Assembly: GCF_010882175.1 (NCBI RefSeq)
Contig: NZ_WKLH01000001.1
Location: forward strand, 310,001-374,000
Direction of reading: 5' to 3'
DNA from: Mangrovibacterium lignilyticum
Lineage (GTDB): Bacteria; Bacteroidota; Bacteroidia; Bacteroidales; Prolixibacteraceae
DNA: 64,000 bases
Of this stretch, positions 39,501 through 46,218 are shown one piece after another. The notes beneath the pieces are model-generated. The model saw nothing but the letters and a program-made list of their open reading frames with translations, did not search any database and was not told where the DNA came from. Both the position numbers and the translations under genes were made by a program. Within the stretch, counting starts at the first letter, position 1. The number at the start of each line of letters is the position of its first letter.

Positions 39501-40390
39501 ATAATCCGGACGATCTGAAAAAGGTTCTCATCCCAACTCCCGCAGGAGCGCAGGTTCCGCTAGGCGAGTTGGTCGACATTCAATATACCCGCGGACCACA
39601 GATGATCAAAAGTGAAGACACGTTCCTGGTTGGCTATGTGATCTTCGACAAAAAACCGGGCTATGCTGAGGTGGACGTTGTAGAGAATGCGCAAAAGTAT
39701 CTGCAGGATAAAATTGATGCCGGGGAAATTACGATTCCTTCCGGTGTAAAATACGTGTTCACCGGGAACTATGAGAATCAAATTCGGGCCACAAACCGCT
39801 TGCTGGTCGTCGTCCCAATTTCGCTCATTCTCATTTTCCTGATTCTCTACTTCCAGTTTAAATCAGTCACCATGTCGGCCATGACCTTCTCCGGAATTTT
39901 GGTTGCTTTCTCCGGAGGTTTCATCATGCTATGGCTTTACGGACAAAGCTGGTTTATGAACTTCAGCCTGGGAGGCATCAACATTCGCGATATGTTTCAA
40001 ATGGGAACGGTCAACCTGAGCGTTGCGGTTTGGGTCGGCTTCATTGCCCTGTTTGGTGTTGCGACCGACGATGGCGTGATTATGGGAACTTACCTGAAGC
40101 AAGTCTTCAGCCGAAACAAGCCCGGCACTGTTGCTGAAATCCGCCAGTCCATTCTCGAAGCCGGTACGCAGCGGGTACGTCCCGCAATGATGACGGCTGC
40201 GACAACCATCATCGCACTGATTCCTGTGCTCACCTCAACCGGTAAAGGTTCCGATATTATGGTCCCGATGGCCATCCCCTCTTTTGGCGGAATGATTATC
40301 CAGGTGATGACCATGTTTGTGGTGCCTGTTCTATTTAGCATGTGGCAGGAAAGTCAACTGAAACGCTCACTCAAAAAAGCACAGTCATGA
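36584..40390 (+). CDS. cusA: Heavy-metal RND efflux pump inner-membrane subunit (CusA/CzcA type)
   Basis: A 1268-residue RND transporter, longer than E. coli CusA (1047). It has the usual 12-helix duplicated layout with two large periplasmic loops. Motifs include DPVPVDAIPDIGENQQIVYTE near 45, AIAIGVMVDVGVVFTENIIRH (about 420-440, proton-relay Asp) and GKEFMPNLDEGSFLLMPTTM (about 700). Extra hydrophobic helices near 530-640 and a loop near 770-830 explain the added length. The neighbours (HMBD/DUF3347 adaptor, CopA, HMA proteins) point to Cu(I)/Ag(I) more than Zn/Co. It overlaps the next gene by 4 bp. Confidence 0.92.
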   Translation: MLNRIIRFFLENKLVTFLILTLLISWGVINSPFGWNTGILPSDPVPVDAIPDIGENQQIVYTEWAGRSPQDIEDQISYPLTTSLLGIPGVKTIRSNSIFGLSSIYIIFDEDVDFYWSRTRILEKLNSLPAGTLPDEVTPSLGPDATALGQIYWYTLEGRDKDGKPAGGWDPQELRSVQDYYVRYSLTSAQGVAEVASIGGFVKEYQVDIDPNAMKANGVNVMQIMNAVKNSNLDIGARTLEYNRAEYLIRALGYIENIQDLEESVVAVNNNVPIRIKDVAKVNFGPATRRGGLDKGGAEAVGGVVVARYGANPMQTIENLKAKIAEIAPGLPSKTLADGTVSKVTIVPFYDRTGLIKETLGTLEEALSLEILISIIVVIVLVLNLRASFLISSLLPIGVLMTFIFMRRFGVDANIVALSGIAIAIGVMVDVGVVFTENIIRHLEMAENLGAKGKKLLTVVYEATVEVAGAVITALSTTVVSFLPVFAMEAAEGKLFKPLAFTKTFAMLSALFIGLVFIPAFANVVFSIRFDKRKVKMIFNSMLVVAGIALSIISGNWVALALVAIGANNLLEYRWPKNRKQFTNYINVTITLIVVVFFMTKAWMPMGAQNSMLTNFLFAIAVIGIILGALMTIVHFYSFILKWCLANKWTFLSIPIIVVVLGIVIWQGFNKTFGFVPDFVKDTKAWQATSDRFPGIGKEFMPNLDEGSFLLMPTTMPHSGVQENLEVIAMLDKKVNSIPEVENVVGKWGRVNSALDPAPVSMYENIINYKSEYILNEEGHRMRFKVNKDDAYVLKDGSVYNPTTDGFRLISKENLVEDKNGEYFRQWRDKIHSPDDIWQEIIKESTIPGLTSAPKLQPIQTRLVMLQTGMRAPMGIKVFGPDLETIEKVGYELENELKHVNGVEPMSVFADRVVGKPYIELKINRKALSRYGLTIQALQSVIGSAIGGMQLTTTVEGRERYPVRVRYAREFRDNPDDLKKVLIPTPAGAQVPLGELVDIQYTRGPQMIKSEDTFLVGYVIFDKKPGYAEVDVVENAQKYLQDKIDAGEITIPSGVKYVFTGNYENQIRATNRLLVVVPISLILIFLILYFQFKSVTMSAMTFSGILVAFSGGFIMLWLYGQSWFMNFSLGGINIRDMFQMGTVNLSVAVWVGFIALFGVATDDGVIMGTYLKQVFSRNKPGTVAEIRQSILEAGTQRVRPAMMTAATTIIALIPVLTSTGKGSDIMVPMAIPSFGGMIIQVMTMFVVPVLFSMWQESQLKRSLKKAQS

Positions 40391-41622
40391 AAAGATTAAT
40401 GTACACAATCATATGCAGCTTTTTATTGCTCAATTCTTTTAGCGTACATGCACAAAAAGAACTAAACGGCTATTTGCAAGCTGCCGCGGAAAACAATCCG
40501 GGGCTAATAGCCTCATTCAACGAGTACATGGCTGCTTTGGAGGCCGTGTCCCAAGTGAGCAGTTTGCCTGATCCGCAGGTGGCCTTCGGCTATTTTATCA
40601 AACCAGTGGAAACACGGAATGGGCCAATGAATTTCAAAATTTCGGCCTCTCAAATGTTCCCTTGGTTTGGTACGTTGCGAGCCAAAGAAGATGCAGCGAC
40701 GCATGCCGCCAAAGCCAAATACGAGCAATTTCTGGAAGCGAAATCCAAACTCTTTAATGAGGTTCGAAGTACCTATTTCAACCTGTATTTTTCGAACAAG
40801 GCCATTGTGGCGACCAATGAAAATCTGGAGCTGCTCACCTCCCTGCAAAAACTGGCAATCATTAAAGTGGAAGCCGGAACGAGCTCGATGGTTGATGAAT
40901 ACCGGATTGAAATAGAGATCGGAGATTTGGAGAACCAATTGGCGCTACTACGGGATAAACTGTTCACCCAGCAGACCATGTTCAACAAGTTGCTGAACCG
41001 TGAACAGCAAGAACAGATCAACCTTCCGGATACGCTTTGGGATGAAGGACTGCCCTACCCAAAGACTGCGATTCGCGATAGCATATTGGCACAAAACCAC
41101 CAACTGCTGAATCTTGATCTGCAGGAACAAGCCTTGCAATTCAAACAGGAGGCTGCTCGCAAAACCGGATTGCCGCAAATTATGGTTGGCCTTGACTACA
41201 CTTTTGTAGGGAAAGGCGACAACAACCTTTCCGGAAAAGACGCTCTCGTATTGCCCCAGGTTGGCATTACGATTCCGCTTTACCGAAATAAGTATAAATC
41301 GATGGTCAACGAAGCGGTGTACCTGGAGACAGCCAAACAGAATGAAAAGCTGAATAAATCGAATATCCTGGAAACCGTTTTCGAGCAAGGATGGAAAGAT
41401 TTTCAGGATGCTGACCGGCGGATTACACTGAACGAAAACCAGGCTAAACTGGCTCGAATGTCCATCGACTTGTTGGAAACAGATTACAGTAATACCGGTA
41501 AAAATTTCGAGGAAATTCTCCGAATGGAACGGAAGCTGTTGCTCTACCAACTTGAACTGGAAAAGGCGCGTGCAGACAAGCAAGCGGCCCGGTCGTTTAT
41601 CAATTACCTCATGGGAAAATAA
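40387..41622 (+). CDS. TolC-family outer-membrane efflux protein
   Basis: A 411-residue outer-membrane factor for the tripartite pump. The ATG at 40387 overlaps the cusA stop as ATGA, indicating translational coupling. Signal peptide MKRLMYTIICSFLLLNSFSVHAQ, no lipobox. The body has the duplicated helical hairpin and barrel pattern of PF02321, with AAENNPGLIASFNEYMAALE near the start and a long alpha-helical region (KLFNEVRSTYFNLYFSNKAI). It would form the trimeric exit duct for CusA/CusB. Confidence 0.9.
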   Translation: MKRLMYTIICSFLLLNSFSVHAQKELNGYLQAAAENNPGLIASFNEYMAALEAVSQVSSLPDPQVAFGYFIKPVETRNGPMNFKISASQMFPWFGTLRAKEDAATHAAKAKYEQFLEAKSKLFNEVRSTYFNLYFSNKAIVATNENLELLTSLQKLAIIKVEAGTSSMVDEYRIEIEIGDLENQLALLRDKLFTQQTMFNKLLNREQQEQINLPDTLWDEGLPYPKTAIRDSILAQNHQLLNLDLQEQALQFKQEAARKTGLPQIMVGLDYTFVGKGDNNLSGKDALVLPQVGITIPLYRNKYKSMVNEAVYLETAKQNEKLNKSNILETVFEQGWKDFQDADRRITLNENQAKLARMSIDLLETDYSNTGKNFEEILRMERKLLLYQLELEKARADKQAARSFINYLMGK

Positions 41623-41645
41623 GTGGAATATTAGAATCAAACAAA

Positions 41646-43469
41646 ATGAAAAAATTCATTCAACAAATAAAACAAAACTACCGGCTGGTGCTAGTTGTGC
41701 TAATTGTCGGACTATTGTTGGGCTGGCTAATCCGTCCTTCCGGCGAAACTCCGGCAGCAAACGAAACGGCTTTGCATGAGGCCCATGACCATGCCGAAGA
41801 AGCAACGGTCTGGACCTGTTCCATGCACCCGCAAGTGCGCTCGGACAAACCGGGGAAATGTCCCATTTGCGCAATGGACCTGATTCCCTTGAGCTCCATG
41901 CAATCGGACGATGAAGGGACCAATCCGAACGATATTGTGATGACTGAATCAGCCGCCAAGCTAGCTGCTGTCCAAACAATGGTTATCCGGAAGGGAGCTG
42001 CCGAAAAAAGCATTTTCCTGCAAGGGAAAGTACAGGCCGACGAACGAAACCTGGCAGAAATGACCGCTCGTTTCGGGGGCCGAATAGAAAAGCTCTTTAT
42101 CAACTTTACCGGGCAACAGGTCAGTCAAGGCGAAAAACTGGCAACCATTTATTCACCCGAACTGATCACTGCTCAACGTGAATTGCTTGAGGCTGTTAAG
42201 TTGAAAGATTCCCGTCCATCATTGTATAAAGCTTCGCGCGAAAAACTGAAGTTGTGGGATTTAACCGACAACCAGATTTCAGCAATTGAAAGCCACGGAG
42301 AGCCGCAAACCTATTTCGACATTCTCGCGACCATCTCGGGAACCGTCATGAACCGCCATGTGGCTGTCGGCGATTACGTTAAAAAAGGCGATCAGCTCTT
42401 TCAGCTCATCAACCTCTCGCAGGTTTGGGTTTTGTTCGATGCTTACGAAAGCGATTTGCCCTGGCTTAAGGTTGGCGATCCGGTGACATTCACCGTGCAA
42501 GCTATGCCAGGAAAGGAATTCACCGGAAAAATCAGTTACATCGACCCGTTCCTGAATGGATCCAGCCGGGTGGCTAAAGTCCGGCTTGTCGTTAATAATC
42601 CGCAACAGGAACTGAAACCGGAAATGTTTGTCAACGGCATCGTCGAATCCGATAAAGCTGAAAAAACAAACGAGTTGCTGATTCCCAAATCAGCGGTGCT
42701 GTGGACCGGAAAGCGATCCGTGGTTTATGTAAAAGTTCAGGGAACCGAAAATCCAACATTCAGCTTCCGACAAATTGAATTGGGCCCGGAAACCGGCAAC
42801 TACTATGTCGTGGCAAACGGCTTGAACGAAGGCGAAGAAGTGGCGGTAAACGGCGTATTCAAAATCGATGCAGCAGCGCAACTACAAGGACTGACCAGCA
42901 TGATGAATCCCGAAGGTGGGGATTCCGGAGCCGGAAAAATGCCGGGGATGGATATGGGAGGAAGCTCCAATAGCGCCGCTAAACAAAAAGAAGCTCCAGC
43001 TGAAATTGACAAATCCAAAATCTCCGTTCAATTCAAGAAACAGCTTCAACAAGTGTACGATGTGTACCTGAATATGAAAAATGCATTCATCGAAAGCGAT
43101 GCCAAACAAGTTGCCTCTGATGCATCAGAAGTAAAAAAAGCATTGCAAAAAGTAAACATGGAATTGCTGAAAGGTGATGCCCATATGGCCTGGATGGATC
43201 AATTAAAAGTCATCAGCAGCACCATCGATAACATCAGCAAGAGCACTGATATTGCCCTGCAACGAAAAGAGTTTGCCGCCTTCAACATGGCCTTCCATAA
43301 AAGTATCAAACAATATGGGATGAATGGCGCGACAGCTTATTACCAATATTGCCCCATGGCCAACAGCGACCAGGGAGCCTATTGGTTAAGCGAGACTAAA
43401 GAAATCCGGAATCCTTATTTCGGAGAAGATATGCTGGGATGTGGAGAAAACAGGGAAACCCTGGAATAA
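41646..43469 (+). CDS. cusB: RND periplasmic adaptor with HMBD and C-terminal DUF3347
   Basis: A 607-residue membrane-fusion protein. After one N-terminal helix comes a heavy-metal-binding domain (WTCSMHPQVRS...GKCPICAMDL, about 56-80), then the HlyD-type barrel-sandwich and beta-barrel core (about 105-420). A Met-rich linker follows (KMPGMDMGG, about 437), then a DUF3347 domain (about 455-605) that ends with YYQYCPMANSD and MLGCGE. The Cys/Met/His content fits capture of Cu(I)/Ag(I) in the periplasm and handover to CusA. It lies 23 bp after the TolC gene, with a GC-rich hairpin just downstream. Confidence 0.92.
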   Translation: MKKFIQQIKQNYRLVLVVLIVGLLLGWLIRPSGETPAANETALHEAHDHAEEATVWTCSMHPQVRSDKPGKCPICAMDLIPLSSMQSDDEGTNPNDIVMTESAAKLAAVQTMVIRKGAAEKSIFLQGKVQADERNLAEMTARFGGRIEKLFINFTGQQVSQGEKLATIYSPELITAQRELLEAVKLKDSRPSLYKASREKLKLWDLTDNQISAIESHGEPQTYFDILATISGTVMNRHVAVGDYVKKGDQLFQLINLSQVWVLFDAYESDLPWLKVGDPVTFTVQAMPGKEFTGKISYIDPFLNGSSRVAKVRLVVNNPQQELKPEMFVNGIVESDKAEKTNELLIPKSAVLWTGKRSVVYVKVQGTENPTFSFRQIELGPETGNYYVVANGLNEGEEVAVNGVFKIDAAAQLQGLTSMMNPEGGDSGAGKMPGMDMGGSSNSAAKQKEAPAEIDKSKISVQFKKQLQQVYDVYLNMKNAFIESDAKQVASDASEVKKALQKVNMELLKGDAHMAWMDQLKVISSTIDNISKSTDIALQRKEFAAFNMAFHKSIKQYGMNGATAYYQYCPMANSDQGAYWLSETKEIRNPYFGEDMLGCGENRETLE

Positions 43470-43472
43470 GAT

Positions 43473-43509
43473 AAGGCAGGGGGGAGCTGATTGCTCCACC
43501 TCCAGCCTT
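43473..43509 (+). other. GC-rich hairpin after cusB
   Basis: AAGGC (43473-43477) pairs with GCCTT (43505-43509), and inner GGAGC pairs with GCTCC. There is no T-run, so it may be a transcript-stability or partial-attenuation element between the pump genes and the small accessory genes. Confidence 0.35.
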
Positions 43510-43540
43510 CAAATTGCGTAAAACCATAAAAAGTACTGTC

Positions 43541-43873
43541 ATGGAAGATTTCATTCAAACTCATCAAATTCGGACTAAAAAACCACTGTCCGAAGATTTG
43601 AAAAAGGCATGCCAGGCTTTGATTGATTCCACAAACGGGATCCAAACAATTTCGTTTTCTGAGAACCTGATTACAGTCGAGTACAACCCTTATCAAATCA
43701 CTGAAGGAAACCTGGAGCAATTGATCTCCGAACTCGGAATTAAAATAACATCTCCGGAAAAAACAGGATTTCTGAAGCGCTGGTTAAAATACATCGCAAA
43801 AGAAAATAAAGAAAGTCTTGGAAGCGGACGTTTGGACTGCTGCGACATGAACCATAAAAAACATCAAACATGA
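43541..43873 (+). CDS. HMA-like small protein lacking the CxxC, with a Cys/His tail
   Basis: A 110-residue cytoplasmic protein starting at the ATG at 43541. The segment ACQALIDSTNGIQTISFSEN followed by LITVEYNPYQIT and LEQLISELGIKI has the beta-alpha-beta spacing of an HMA domain, but the metal loop has no CxxC. The C-terminus is DCCDMNHKKHQT, a likely metal site that could replace the lost loop. It overlaps the next gene by 4 bp (ATGA). A carrier or sensor role in copper handling is inferred from the neighbours. Confidence 0.6.
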   Translation: MEDFIQTHQIRTKKPLSEDLKKACQALIDSTNGIQTISFSENLITVEYNPYQITEGNLEQLISELGIKITSPEKTGFLKRWLKYIAKENKESLGSGRLDCCDMNHKKHQT

Positions 43874-44388
43874 AACCAATAACTTTTATTAACCTATGCG
43901 CTGCCCTGGCGCTTTTTGTACTAACTGCTTGCAGTAAAAACGAAGATACATCAGAGCAGACAATCACAGGAACCTACGTCGGAACCTTAAAAAGTTCGGC
44001 CAGCACAACTACCCCTATCGCTGCGACCGCAACAGTTGTTGAAACCGGGGATCTGGAGATTGAGCTTCACTGCCTGAGCGACGAGCTGGATACCACTCTG
44101 GTCCTGAAATACTACCATAATGATGACAGCATTATGGTCTGTCTGACTGGTGATGACTTTGAGCACATGTACGGACACATGTTGGGACAAGGACATATGA
44201 TGGGTGGCATGATGGGCGATTTGTCTGATGGAGAGACCGAATGGATGCATCACTTAAACGACGAACATCAGGATGGTGACGAACATTTTGGAGGATTTGA
44301 CATGCAACATCATACTTTCGGATATCGTTTCGAAATGATGGACGGCGACATGCCTTACAACCTGACCTTTCAAGGCGTGAAAGAATAA
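43870..44388 (+). CDS. Met/His-rich lipoprotein, probable metal binder
   Basis: A 172-residue protein with signal KPITFINLCAALALFVLTAC (lipobox LTAC). The first half is beta-rich (ITGTYVGTLKSS; LEIELHCLSDELDTTLVLKYY). The second half is packed with Met and His: EHMYGHMLGQGHMMGGMMGD, WMHHLNDEHQDGDEHFGGF and MQHHTFGYRFEMMDGDMP. This composition suits Cu(I)/Ag(I) or Cu(II) binding in the envelope. I do not recognise a named family. It is translationally coupled to the preceding gene inside the copper island. Confidence 0.7.
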   Translation: MKPITFINLCAALALFVLTACSKNEDTSEQTITGTYVGTLKSSASTTTPIAATATVVETGDLEIELHCLSDELDTTLVLKYYHNDDSIMVCLTGDDFEHMYGHMLGQGHMMGGMMGDLSDGETEWMHHLNDEHQDGDEHFGGFDMQHHTFGYRFEMMDGDMPYNLTFQGVKE

Positions 44389-44398
44389 AACAACAATC

Positions 44399-44638
44399 AT
44401 GTTACTTGGTACACTCATAATCGCAATCATACTAGTGGCATTCGTCATGCTTGCCCTGGGAGTGAAACTGCTGTTCGATAAAAATGCTGAGTTTACCGTT
44501 CATTCCTGCGCGTTGGAAGATGATGAAAGCCTTGATAAGGACCTAAGCTGCTCCAAATGCCAGTTGAGAGACTTGGTAGATTGCCCCGAGAATAAGGGAA
44601 AAGAAAACATTGAAATCGAAGAAAAACCATCAAAGTAA
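44399..44638 (+). CDS. Small membrane protein with a cytoplasmic or periplasmic Cys cluster
   Basis: A 79-residue protein: one N-terminal transmembrane helix (LLGTLIIAIILVAFVMLALGV), then a soluble tail with four Cys (HSCALEDDES, CSKCQLRDLVDC). The layout recalls NqrM-like maturation factors (one helix plus Cys pairs), but the sequence similarity I can judge is slight. It lies 10 bp after the lipoprotein gene. A metal- or cluster-handling role is only inferred. Confidence 0.55.
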   Translation: MLLGTLIIAIILVAFVMLALGVKLLFDKNAEFTVHSCALEDDESLDKDLSCSKCQLRDLVDCPENKGKENIEIEEKPSK

Positions 44639-44643
44639 ATCGC

Positions 44644-44985
44644 ATGAAACTAGTCAAAGCATATATCAGACACAGAAAGGCGGAAGAAGTATTCCACACA
44701 CTCAAAAGCGGTGGCTTTTGCTGCATGACCTTCGTGGAGTGTGAAGGAACCGGCCAATATTCCGACCATGAAAAGCAACACATCAGTGACAAGTACCCGT
44801 TTGCTGACGCCTACCGGGTCATCAAACTGGAAATTTTGATCGCGGAAGAACATGTAGCTTCGGTTGTCGAACTCATCCGCAAAAGCGGAAGGACTGGCTA
44901 CCGGGGTGACGGACTGGTCATTGTTTCGCCCGTCGATGAGGTTTATAAAGTCCGCACCGACGACAATGGAATTCTTGCAATATAA
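44644..44985 (+). CDS. Divergent PII-like protein of the copper island
   Basis: A 113-residue protein with the PII fold pattern. It begins MKLVKAYIRHRKAEEVFHTL, has a T-loop region rich in Cys/His (GFCCMTFVECEGTG, DHEKQHIS), then VIKLEILI, and ends RTGYRGDGLVIVSPVDEVYKVRT, which aligns with the PII B/C-loop signature. The T-loop lacks the uridylylated Tyr context of GlnB/GlnK. From memory, a PII group linked to heavy-metal RND genes has been described (PII-NG). The Cys/His-rich loop suggests metal or redox input, not nitrogen control. Confidence 0.75.
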   Translation: MKLVKAYIRHRKAEEVFHTLKSGGFCCMTFVECEGTGQYSDHEKQHISDKYPFADAYRVIKLEILIAEEHVASVVELIRKSGRTGYRGDGLVIVSPVDEVYKVRTDDNGILAI

Positions 44986-45001
44986 TGACACAAATTAGCC
45001 T

Positions 45002-45562
45002 ATGGACATCTACATCAAAAATATGGTTTGCAACCGCTGCATCATGGTTGTTTCAGACATTTTCAAGGAAGCCGGATTGCCGGATGCAAGCGTACAACTG
45101 GGCAAAGTATCGGTTGCCGGGTCAGTTGCCGATGAAAAACTGGGTTCCATCACTAACAAGCTCCACGCAGCGGGTTTTGAAATCATCAATGATGGTAAAA
45201 GCCGCCTGATAGAACAAATCAAAAAGCTCACGATTGACTTTGTCTACCAAAAACCGGAGGATGTGCATGTAAATTTCTCAGAGTTCCTGTCGGCCAGACT
45301 GAATCTGGACTACAACTACCTGAGCACACTTTTTTCGTCGGTAGAAAGCTCAACCATTGAAAAGCACCTGATCAACATGAAGATTGAGCGGGTGAAAGAA
45401 TTGCTGGTGTACGATGAAAAATCGCTGAGCGAAATTGCCTGGGAAATGGGTTACAGCAGCGTGGCCCATTTATCGGGTCAATTCAAAAAGGTCACCGGCT
45501 TCACGCCTTCATTTTTTAAAAAACTGGGCGAACAAAAGCGAAAATCAATCGACAAGGTTTAA
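45002..45562 (+). CDS. HMA-AraC fusion transcriptional regulator
   Basis: A 186-residue protein. The N-terminal ~70 residues form an HMA-type fold with MVCNRC (Cys10, Cys13) and VQLGKVSVAGSV. The C-terminal ~90 residues are an AraC-type double HTH: MKIERVKELLVYDEKSLSEI, WEMGYSSVAHLSGQFKKVTG, FTPSFFKKL. A metal-binding domain on a DNA-binding domain suggests direct metal sensing and control of this island. It lies 16 bp after the PII gene; a new promoter-like element follows it. Confidence 0.85.
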   Translation: MDIYIKNMVCNRCIMVVSDIFKEAGLPDASVQLGKVSVAGSVADEKLGSITNKLHAAGFEIINDGKSRLIEQIKKLTIDFVYQKPEDVHVNFSEFLSARLNLDYNYLSTLFSSVESSTIEKHLINMKIERVKELLVYDEKSLSEIAWEMGYSSVAHLSGQFKKVTGFTPSFFKKLGEQKRKSIDKV

Positions 45563-45623
45563 AACCTTAAAATGATGTAAATGAAATTGAAAATTGTGTA
45601 ACAGAACCGGGTTGTTCATCGCG

Positions 45624-45631
45624 TAACTTTG
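45624..45631 (+). promoter_or_regulatory. Candidate promoter of the HMBD-SHOCT-copA-HMA unit
   Basis: TAACTTTG matches TAnnTTTG, 26 bp before the ATG at 45657. Upstream, GAACCGGGTTGTTC (about 45604-45617) is an imperfect dyad that could be an operator. It suggests a second transcription unit in the island. Confidence 0.45.
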
Positions 45632-45656
45632 AAGTATAATTTAAAATCAACGAGTT

Positions 45657-45887
45657 ATGAAAACACTGAGAGAAATATTCAAAAGATTTGGGCCATCAAA
45701 TGAGCTAAGAGAAAGTGCTCCCTGTTGCGGAGGTGGCGGAAGCGCTCATCGTCATCACCAGGCAGAACAAGGTGGCCATGCAAAAATGCTATACCAATGC
45801 CCAATGAAATGTGAAGGCGACAAAACCTACGATGAACCAGGCAATTGTCCGATCTGTAACATGCATCTGACCCCGGTAAAAAATTGA
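45657..45887 (+). CDS. Small heavy-metal-binding-domain (HMBD) protein
   Basis: A 76-residue protein with no signal peptide. The N-terminal half has APCCGGGGSAHRHHQ; the C-terminal half is an HMBD: YQCPMKCEGDKTYDEPGNC followed by PICNMHLTP. The same motif occurs twice in the CopA ATPase downstream and, in variant form, in CusB. A cytoplasmic copper carrier or buffer feeding the ATPase is plausible. It is the first gene of the second transcription unit. Confidence 0.8.
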   Translation: MKTLREIFKRFGPSNELRESAPCCGGGGSAHRHHQAEQGGHAKMLYQCPMKCEGDKTYDEPGNCPICNMHLTPVKN

Positions 45888-45959
45888 ATTGATTAGATCT
45901 GCCTCCGCCCCGCGGAGAAGACCCAAATGGGTGTGAAGAAAATAATAAAGGAGAATATC

Positions 45960-46184
45960 ATGCACGGATTAAATGGAATGAGTTGGGGAATGGGCTTCGG
46001 CTGGCTGATCGGTCTGATCATTCTGATCATCCTGATCTGGCTGATTGTGAAAGCAGTCAACAACGGCAGTACTTCAGCTCCTCAACAATCAAAATCAGCC
46101 TTGGAAATCTTAAAAGAAAGATATGCCAAGGGCGAAATCGACAAAGAAGAATTTGAAACTAAAAAGCGGGCCATTTTATCATGA
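45960..46184 (+). CDS. Small membrane protein with SHOCT domain
   Basis: A 74-residue protein. I start at the ATG at 45960 because AAAGGAG lies 7 bases before it, a rare clear Shine-Dalgarno; the in-frame ATG at 45927 lacks one. One transmembrane helix (FGWLIGLIILIILIWLIVKAV) with a Met/Trp-rich N-terminus (HGLNGMSWGMG) is followed by a C-terminal SHOCT motif (ALEILKERYAKGEIDKEEFE). SHOCT tails often mediate oligomerisation. Similar proteins are common beside copper ATPases. Confidence 0.85.
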   Translation: MHGLNGMSWGMGFGWLIGLIILIILIWLIVKAVNNGSTSAPQQSKSALEILKERYAKGEIDKEEFETKKRAILS

Positions 46185-46218
46185 CCGGCGTCGATTCAAA
46201 TTAAGAAAGAAGGACCAC

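Noticed and set aside
44644-44985. PII protein as GlnK partner of amt
   Set aside because: It is 35 kb from amt, embedded in a metal-efflux operon, and lacks the classical T-loop. A nitrogen role is not supported.
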